Below are positions 1 through 7,258 of a DNA stretch of 7,258 bases, in pieces. Origin of the DNA: Bordetella parapertussis (GTDB lineage Bacteria; Pseudomonadota; Gammaproteobacteria; Burkholderiales; Burkholderiaceae_C); NCBI GenBank assembly GCA_945875935.1, contig CAMCNE010000109.1:1-7258 (forward strand). The letters are read 5' to 3'. Made by a program: the position numbers and the translations under genes. Each line of letters opens with the position of its first letter. Within the stretch, counting starts at the first letter, position 1. The notes under the pieces are model-generated. The model was not told where the DNA came from, did no database searches, and saw only the letters and a list, made by a program, of their open reading frames with translations.

Positions 1-210
1 CTTGATCTGAAGGTGGTGGCCGAAGGCGTCGAGACCGAAGGCCAGAACCGCATCCTGCGCGAGTTCGGCTGCGATCAGCTGCAAGGCTATCTGTTTGCCA
101 AGCCGATGTCGGCCAAGGCGCTGGCGCTGTGGGCGATGGACGATGTCGGTCCGCGCACCATGAATTTCCGCGACTCGCTGTTCAAGGCCACCCAGCCGGC
201 AGAGCTCTGA
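1..210 (+). CDS. EAL-domain cyclic-di-GMP phosphodiesterase, C-terminal fragment
   Basis: The last 69 residues of a protein whose start lies before the window; frame 1 is open from the first base to TGA at 208-210. The EAL family hydrolyses cyclic-di-GMP to pGpG in the cytoplasm. Visible signatures are VVAEGVET (residues 5-12 of the fragment), carrying the last conserved acidic position of the EAL active site, and GCDQLQGYLFAKPM (23-36), the QGY loop and final strand of the barrel. Both look intact, so this end of the domain gives no sign of inactivation. About 33 residues follow the barrel with no recognisable extra domain. Whether a GGDEF, PAS or membrane sensor part lies upstream cannot be seen. 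It is followed after 48 bp by metH on the same strand; I see no functional link. Confidence 0.93.
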   Translation, partial: LDLKVVAEGVETEGQNRILREFGCDQLQGYLFAKPMSAKALALWAMDDVGPRTMNFRDSLFKATQPAEL

Positions 211-212
211 AT

Positions 213-229
213 GGGCCCCGGCGGGGCCC
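213..229 (+). terminator. GC-rich hairpin just after the EAL gene, possible terminator
   Basis: A perfect 7-bp inverted repeat, GGGCCCC-GGC-GGGGCCC, begins 3 bases after the EAL stop codon. It would form a very stable hairpin in the transcript. No T-run follows, so it is not a classical intrinsic terminator. It might stop or slow transcription, protect the 3' end, or be chance in GC-rich DNA. It is the only structure between the EAL gene and metH. Confidence 0.35.
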
Positions 230-246
230 GCGGTGCGGCCGGTTCC

Positions 247-252
247 TAGAAT
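247..252 (+). promoter_or_regulatory. Candidate -10 box for a leaderless transcript of the first metH gene
   Basis: TAGAAT matches the sigma-70 -10 consensus TATAAT at five of six positions. It ends 6 bases before the ATG at 259, so transcription would begin at or next to the start codon. No Shine-Dalgarno sequence precedes that ATG, which fits a leaderless mRNA. No convincing -35 box lies 16-18 bp upstream, where the sequence is the GC hairpin. A cobalamin riboswitch cannot fit in the 48-bp gap to the EAL gene. Confidence 0.45.
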
Positions 253-258
253 CGGGTG

Positions 259-1317
<1,059 letters not shown>

Positions 1318-2538
1318 TCAGGTCAACTCAAGCAGGCTGGCGATGCTCAAGCGCACGCGCACTTCGTGCGGAGCCGCGGTGCCGCTGATCTCGTTGGCCT
1401 TGTGGCGGGTGTCGCGCACCAAGGGCTTGGCCATGGGCAGGCCCTTGCTGCCCAGCACACACGCCACCAATGGCGTGGTCGCCTTGGCGCCGCGCTGGAT
1501 CACCACGGCGACTTCGCCACTGGCCAGCCGCACGAAGCAGCCTGGCGGGTAGATGCCGGTGGCCTTGATGATGGCCGCGCCGGCTTCGTCGGTTTGCTGG
1601 TTCTCGTCGAGATAGGCCGCCCGCGCTGCGGCGGTCGCCGTCATCGCTGCGCGCGTCTTGCGCGGGCTCAGGCGTGCGGCGAATATGTCGGCGCGTTTGA
1701 TCAGCCGCGCGATTTGCATGGCCGCATCCATCGAAGCCAGCGGCCCCGGCGGGCTGCTGTGGTGGTGCTCGACGGCCGTGAGCCACAGCTCGTCGGTCAC
1801 GCCCAGATCGCGAAGCTGGTTGACGCCGCGCTGGGCATGGCTGCTGATTTGCTCGCGCTGGTGTGCCGAGGTGCCCGAGTCCTGCATGGCCAGCTGGTCT
1901 TGCAAGCTGGTCATCGCGATGTTCATCGTCATGGCCGCGCGCCGCAAGGGGCTGCGCCACTCGTTGGGCCAGGCACTGAACTGGCGGGCCGCCAGCTCGC
2001 TGATGACCGACACCAGCAGGGCATGGCGCACGCTGTACTTTTGCAGTTCGGTCGACGCGCTGTAGATCAGCGTGAGCAAGGCCGCGTCCACGTCACCCGA
2101 CAGCAGGTGCAGCAAGTCGGCCTCGAGCCGGTTCATGCGGTCAAGAAAATCTTCTTTTGAGGGCTCGCGCAAGGCGGTGGCCATCTTGACCGCCAGTCCG
2201 TCCCAGGTGAGGTCAGGGTCAGCGCGCAGTGCGCGCGCCTGCGTCGCCATGTTTTGCGCCACCTCGGTCGCATTCACCGTTTCTTCGGCCCGGGCGATTT
2301 GTCCCAACTTGAAGTCGCCCCGCACCATCGCGTCCATCTTGCCGGCGACCGCCTTCTTAAAGCCGTCGGCGTCGGCCATGTCGATGTAGAGCCCGCGCTC
2401 GCTGAGCTGCTGGCGAGCCTCTTCGCTGGATATGACCCCGCCGCGCGCCACCAGCACCAAGCCTGAGGCATCGCGCAGGGCGAAGGGAACTGGCTGATTG
2501 ATGCGGATCGAATCCGCTGAAACGGGCACAACTGGCAT
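1318..2538 (-). CDS. Degenerate HD-GYP-like domain protein, probably not catalytic
   Basis: A 406-residue soluble protein with no signal peptide or membrane segment. The N-terminus (about residues 10-55) resembles the short beta-rich region seen before many HD-GYP domains (VPFALRDASGLVLVARGG). A helical middle part follows. Residues about 165-300 follow the HD-GYP layout: RHALLVSVISELAA, then RRAAMTMNIAM where the family has LLHDIGK, then ISSHAQRGVNQL, then VEHHHSSPPGP where the family has HHE..DG.GYP, then ARLIKRADIFAARLSPRKTRAA. The HD pair is replaced by Met-Asn and the GYP tripeptide is missing, although several other histidines and the AD motif survive. Hydrolysis of cyclic-di-GMP is therefore unlikely; a binding or scaffold role is possible. 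Residues about 328-406 form the beta-rich tail (GIYPPGCFVRLASGEVAVV) common after such domains. The frame extends to an ATG at 2622, but that would overlap the metH promoter, so I prefer 2538. It separates the metH halves. Confidence 0.72.
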   Translation of the reverse strand: MPVVPVSADSIRINQPVPFALRDASGLVLVARGGVISSEEARQQLSERGLYIDMADADGFKKAVAGKMDAMVRGDFKLGQIARAEETVNATEVAQNMATQARALRADPDLTWDGLAVKMATALREPSKEDFLDRMNRLEADLLHLLSGDVDAALLTLIYSASTELQKYSVRHALLVSVISELAARQFSAWPNEWRSPLRRAAMTMNIAMTSLQDQLAMQDSGTSAHQREQISSHAQRGVNQLRDLGVTDELWLTAVEHHHSSPPGPLASMDAAMQIARLIKRADIFAARLSPRKTRAAMTATAAARAAYLDENQQTDEAGAAIIKATGIYPPGCFVRLASGEVAVVIQRGAKATTPLVACVLGSKGLPMAKPLVRDTRHKANEISGTAAPHEVRVRLSIASLLELT

Positions 2539-2565
2539 GGAAATGGGTACAAACGAGAAGTAGTT

Positions 2566-2577
2566 GACAAGCTTATC
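2566..2577. promoter_or_regulatory. Near-perfect palindrome in the divergent gap, possible operator
   Basis: GACAAGCTTATC equals its own reverse complement except for one base pair in each arm, and is centred on AAGCTT. It lies in the 92-bp gap between the divergent HD-GYP-like gene (start 2538) and second metH gene (start 2631), 27 bp from the former and 53 bp from the latter. The gap is visibly richer in A+T than the flanking genes, as expected for promoters. I cannot match the palindrome to a named regulator. Confidence 0.25.
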
Positions 2578-2617
2578 GGATGAAGGGGCAAAAAACTGAA
2601 CCCTGGTTGATGCATTG

Positions 2618-2623
2618 CACAAT
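2618..2623 (+). promoter_or_regulatory. Candidate -10 box for the second metH gene
   Basis: CACAAT resembles the -10 consensus at four of six positions and ends 7 bases before the ATG at 2631, nearly the same spacing as TAGAAT ahead of the first metH gene. No Shine-Dalgarno sequence is present, which again points to a leaderless or near-leaderless mRNA. The -35 region at about 2595-2600 (ACTGAA) is poor. Because the preceding gene is on the other strand, a promoter must exist in this gap. Confidence 0.35.
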
Positions 2624-2630
2624 CCGGCGC

Positions 2631-5375
<2,745 letters not shown>

Positions 5376-5382
5376 GCCGCAT

Positions 5383-6897
5383 CTAATTCACGGCCAGCGC
5401 CCGCCGGTACTGGATCGCCTCGGCCACATGGGCCACGTCCACGGTGTGGGCGCCGGCCAGATCGGCGATGGTGCGTGCCACTCGCAGCACGCGGTGCTGG
5501 CTGCGCGCTGACCAGCCCAGCTTGCTGGATGCGGCCTGCATGAACCGGGCGGCTGCTTCTTCGGGCACCGCATGGTGGTCGATCGCGGCGCTGTCGAGCA
5601 GCGCGTTGCTGCAGCCCTGACGCGCCAACTGACGCGCACGCGCCTTTGCCGCGCGCTCGGCCACGACGGTGCTGTGTTCGCCGTCGGGTGCGGCGGCGAG
5701 CAGCTCGGCCGGGATTGCCGGCACTTCCACCTGCAAGTCGATGCGGTCGAGCAGCGGCCCGCTGAGGCGCCCCTGATAGCGGGCGATCACATCGGGGCTG
5801 CAGCGGCAGGCGCGCAGCGGCGAGCCGGCGTGGCCGCAGGGGCACGGGTTCATGGCCGCGATCAGCTGAAAGCGGGCTGGAAAGTCAGCCTGCCGCGCCG
5901 CGCGCGAGATGGTGATGCGGCCTGTTTCCAGCGGCTCGCGCAGCGCCTCGAGCGCGCTGCGCGGGAATTCGGGCAGCTCGTCGAGGAACAGCACGCCGTG
6001 GTGGGCCAGCGAAATCTCGCCGGGCCGCGGCGGCGAGCCGCCACCCACCAGCGCCACCGACGACGCACTGTGGTGCGGCGAGCGCAGCACCCGGTGCCGC
6101 CAGCGGGCCGCGTCGAAATGGCCCACCAGGCTCAGCACCGCCGCAGATTCCAGCGCCTGCGTGTCGGTCAGTGGCGGCAGCAGCGAGGCGAATCGCTGCG
6201 CCAGCATCGACTTGCCGGTGCCGGGCGGGCCCACCAGCAGCAGGCTGTGGCCCCCGGCTGCAGCCACCTCGAGCGCGCGTTTGGCGGCGGCCTGGCCTTT
6301 GACGTCGCGCAGATCGGGCCCGGCAGCACCCGCTGTGGCGGCAGTGGCCTGGGCCACCGGCAGCGGCTCGTGCTCATCGCCGCTCACCAGTGAGCGCACG
6401 ACATCGAGCAGATGCCGCGCGGCGCGCGGATGCAGCCCCTCGACAAGCGCCGCCTCGCGCGCGCTGGCTTCTGGCAACACCAGCACTCGCTCGGCCCCCG
6501 CACGCCGCGCGGCCAGCGCCATGGCCAACGCGCCGCGCACCGATCGCAGATCGCCGCCCAGCGACAACTCGCCGGCAAATTCGCAGCCGGCCAGTCGCTG
6601 CGCATCGATCTGGCCGCTGGCCGCCAGGATGCCCAGCGCGATCGGCAAGTCGAAGCGGCCTGACTCCTTGGGCAGGTCGGCCGGCGCGAGGTTGACGGTG
6701 ATGCGCTGGTTGTGCGGAAAGGCCAGGCCGCTGTTGAGCAGCGCAGCGCGCACGCGTTCTCGGGCTTCCTTCACCTCGGTGTCGGCCAGCCCGACCAGCG
6801 TGAAGCTGGGCAGCCCGTTGGCCAGATGGACCTCGACGGTGACTTCAGGGGCGTTGAGCCCGTCAAGGGCGCGGCTGTGGACGAGGGCGAGCGGCAT
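5383..6897 (-). CDS. comM: YifB/ComM family AAA+ ATPase (branch-migration helicase of natural transformation)
   Basis: A 504-residue protein, close to the usual length of about 506. ComM forms hexameric helicase rings that extend branch migration when incoming single-stranded DNA is integrated during transformation. The N-terminal Lon/S5-like domain starts with the family-typical MPLALVHSRALDG and includes FTLVGLADTEVKEARERVRAAL and NLAPADLPKESGRFDLPIALG. The AAA+ core has Walker A GPPGTGKS (223-230, Lys229), Walker B VLFLDELPEF (Asp306, Glu307), AAMNPCPCG at 347-355 with four cysteines in CxC pairs (352, 354, 364, 366), and GPLLDRIDL. The C-terminal helical domain ends in HVAEAIQYRRALAVN. 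The frame extends to an ATG at 6963, but those 22 extra residues are unlike the family and that codon lies inside an NtrC-like site, so 6897 is preferred. No clear Shine-Dalgarno precedes it. It converges on metH with a 7-bp gap. Confidence 0.94.
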   Translation of the reverse strand: MPLALVHSRALDGLNAPEVTVEVHLANGLPSFTLVGLADTEVKEARERVRAALLNSGLAFPHNQRITVNLAPADLPKESGRFDLPIALGILAASGQIDAQRLAGCEFAGELSLGGDLRSVRGALAMALAARRAGAERVLVLPEASAREAALVEGLHPRAARHLLDVVRSLVSGDEHEPLPVAQATAATAGAAGPDLRDVKGQAAAKRALEVAAAGGHSLLLVGPPGTGKSMLAQRFASLLPPLTDTQALESAAVLSLVGHFDAARWRHRVLRSPHHSASSVALVGGGSPPRPGEISLAHHGVLFLDELPEFPRSALEALREPLETGRITISRAARQADFPARFQLIAAMNPCPCGHAGSPLRACRCSPDVIARYQGRLSGPLLDRIDLQVEVPAIPAELLAAAPDGEHSTVVAERAAKARARQLARQGCSNALLDSAAIDHHAVPEEAAARFMQAASSKLGWSARSQHRVLRVARTIADLAGAHTVDVAHVAEAIQYRRALAVN

Positions 6898-6908
6898 GAC
6901 ACGGATGG

Positions 6909-6927
6909 TGGCGCGGGCCCTGCGCCA
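6909..6927. repeat. 19-bp perfect dyad upstream of comM
   Basis: TGGCGC-GGGCCCT-GCGCCA has 6-bp arms that are exact reverse complements and a spacer that itself contains the palindrome GGGCCC. It ends 11 bp upstream of the comM ATG. It could be an operator or a hairpin in the comM leader RNA. I cannot assign a regulator, and GC-rich dyads arise by chance fairly often. Confidence 0.3.
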
Positions 6928-6955
6928 AGGAAATCCCCCGAAAGGCGGTGTCGCC

Positions 6956-6972
6956 TGCACCATGTGGGTGCA
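6956..6972 (+). promoter_or_regulatory. NtrC-type enhancer site, full palindrome
   Basis: TGCACC-ATGTG-GGTGCA is a perfect dyad that matches the enteric NtrC (NRI) consensus TGCACC-N5-GGTGCA at all twelve defined positions with the right 5-bp spacer. Its centre lies about 152 bp upstream of the start site predicted from the sigma-54 promoter at 7091-7105, within the usual enhancer distance for NtrC. In this family, phosphorylated NtrC bound here loops to sigma-54 polymerase under nitrogen limitation. It also sits 59 bp upstream of the divergent comM start, so it could influence that gene. Confidence 0.75.
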
Positions 6973-6985
6973 AAAGGGTATTCCC

Positions 6986-7002
6986 TGCCCCCCATTGGGG
7001 GA
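6986..7002 (+). promoter_or_regulatory. Second, weaker NtrC-like site
   Basis: TGCCCC-CCATT-GGGGGA matches nine of the twelve defined positions of the NtrC consensus with the same 5-bp spacing. Its centre is exactly 30 bp from that of the strong site, about three helical turns, so both would lie on one face of the DNA. Paired sites about 32 bp apart are the known layout of the E. coli glnA enhancer. The C/G-run dyad inside it could have another role, so this is a secondary call. Confidence 0.42.
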
Positions 7003-7090
7003 TGCTCAGGTGCGACGCGATGCCAAAGCGCGGGCGACCCTTCGGCAAAACACGGGTTGCAACAGGGCAAGTGCTGTCTTTCGCAAAGGC

Positions 7091-7105
7091 GGCACGGCTT
7101 TTGCT
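7091..7105 (+). promoter_or_regulatory. Sigma-54 (RpoN) promoter, -24/-12 type
   Basis: GGCACG-GCTT-TTGCT matches the sigma-54 consensus TGGCACG-N4-TTGCW at every defined position except the leading T, which is C here. The GG and GC doublets have the obligatory 12-bp offset. The predicted transcription start is near 7116, giving a leader of about 33 bases before the ATG at 7149. Sigma-54 promoters need an enhancer-binding activator, and the NtrC-like sites upstream supply a candidate. Confidence 0.78.
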
Positions 7106-7139
7106 GAACAGAAGGGCGTTCCACTTTTTCCCCCACCTT

Positions 7140-7143
7140 GGAG
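7140..7143 (+). promoter_or_regulatory. Ribosome binding site of the last gene
   Basis: GGAG lies 5 bases before the ATG at 7149. It is the clearest Shine-Dalgarno sequence in the window and fixes the start of a gene of which only the beginning is present. Confidence 0.7.
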
Positions 7144-7148
7144 AACCC

Positions 7149-7258
7149 ATGAAGAAGATCAACCTCGTTGTCGCTGGCGTGCTGGCTGTTTCCGCCTCGC
7201 ACCTGTTTGCTCAAACCGCAGCGCCTGCGGTCGCACCCGCAGCAGACGCTGCGCCAGC
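7149..7258 (+). CDS. N-terminus of an exported or membrane protein, probably a nitrogen-regulated locus
   Basis: 36 complete codons are visible before the window ends. The protein begins MKKINLVVAGVLAVSASHLFAQ, a typical Sec signal peptide: two lysines, a hydrophobic core, and a likely signal peptidase I site after LFA, before QTAAP. An Ala/Pro-rich stretch follows (TAAPAVAPAADAAPA). No family domain is reached, so identity is open. The sigma-54 promoter and NtrC-like sites ahead of it suggest a gene induced by nitrogen limitation. From memory of Burkholderiales gene order near comM, the best guesses are a TorF-type putative porin ahead of glnK-amtB, or the ammonium transporter itself, whose precursors also start with a signal peptide and an Ala/Pro-rich segment. 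That is inference only. Confidence 0.75.
   Translation, partial: MKKINLVVAGVLAVSASHLFAQTAAPAVAPAADAAP

Noticed and set aside
1366..2160. A 264-codon open frame on the plus strand opposite the HD-GYP-like gene
   Set aside because: The composition is Arg/Gly/His/Ala-rich with no recognisable domain. The minus-strand reading is the one that shows a protein family.
2564..2569. Perfect TTGACA, a candidate -35 box for metH
   Set aside because: Nothing like a -10 box lies 15-19 bp downstream (the sequence there is GGGGCAAAAA). It is better explained as part of the palindrome at 2566-2577.
6898..6963. A 22-residue N-terminal extension of ComM starting at 6963
   Set aside because: The family begins at MPLALVHSRALDG (6897). 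The extension has no family similarity and its ATG lies inside the NtrC-like dyad.
7040..7080. A possible third NtrC or IHF site between the enhancer and the sigma-54 promoter (TTGCAACAGGGCAAGTGC)
   Set aside because: The half-sites are at the wrong spacing for NtrC, and the best IHF match fails at three core positions.
6712..7107. A 131-codon plus-strand frame across the comM start and the intergenic region
   Set aside because: It is antisense to comM for its first half and then runs through the promoter elements. It has no domain or good ribosome binding site, and 6898-7148 is better read as regulatory DNA.

Overview
The window is GC-rich, with the codon use and gene content of a betaproteobacterium, most likely order Burkholderiales and Comamonadaceae-like. 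I base this on protein sequence character and on cobalamin-dependent methionine synthase being split in two, an arrangement I recall from that family. No database was searched.

Layout, left to right. (1) Positions 1-210 hold the C-terminal end of an EAL-domain cyclic-di-GMP phosphodiesterase. (2) Positions 259-1317 encode the homocysteine (Zn-cysteine) module of methionine synthase as a separate protein. (3) Positions 1318-2538 carry, on the opposite strand, a degenerate HD-GYP-like protein that has lost the HD pair and the GYP motif. Its stop codon abuts the stop of the first metH gene. (4) Positions 2631-5375 encode the rest of methionine synthase: folate, cobalamin and AdoMet-reactivation modules. 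(5) Positions 5383-6897 encode, on the minus strand, ComM/YifB, an AAA+ helicase of natural transformation. (6) Positions 6898-7148 are a regulatory region with no gene. They hold a consensus NtrC-type site, a weaker site 30 bp further on, and a near-consensus sigma-54 promoter. (7) From position 7149 a secreted or membrane protein begins and runs off the window; only its signal peptide and an Ala/Pro-rich stretch are visible.

The two metH genes together supply every module of a normal MetH, so methionine synthesis is probably intact with the homocysteine module acting in trans. The HD-GYP-like gene splits the pair and forces the second half to have its own promoter in a 92-bp divergent gap. 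The right edge looks like a nitrogen-starvation promoter. It suggests, without proving, that the last gene begins an ammonium uptake or related nitrogen locus (Amt/GlnK/porin).

Most of the window is ordinary housekeeping sequence. The items worth a second look are the NtrC/sigma-54 module, the opposite-strand gene between the metH halves, and the degenerate HD-GYP protein. I saw no tRNA, rRNA, CRISPR array, insertion sequence or phage gene.
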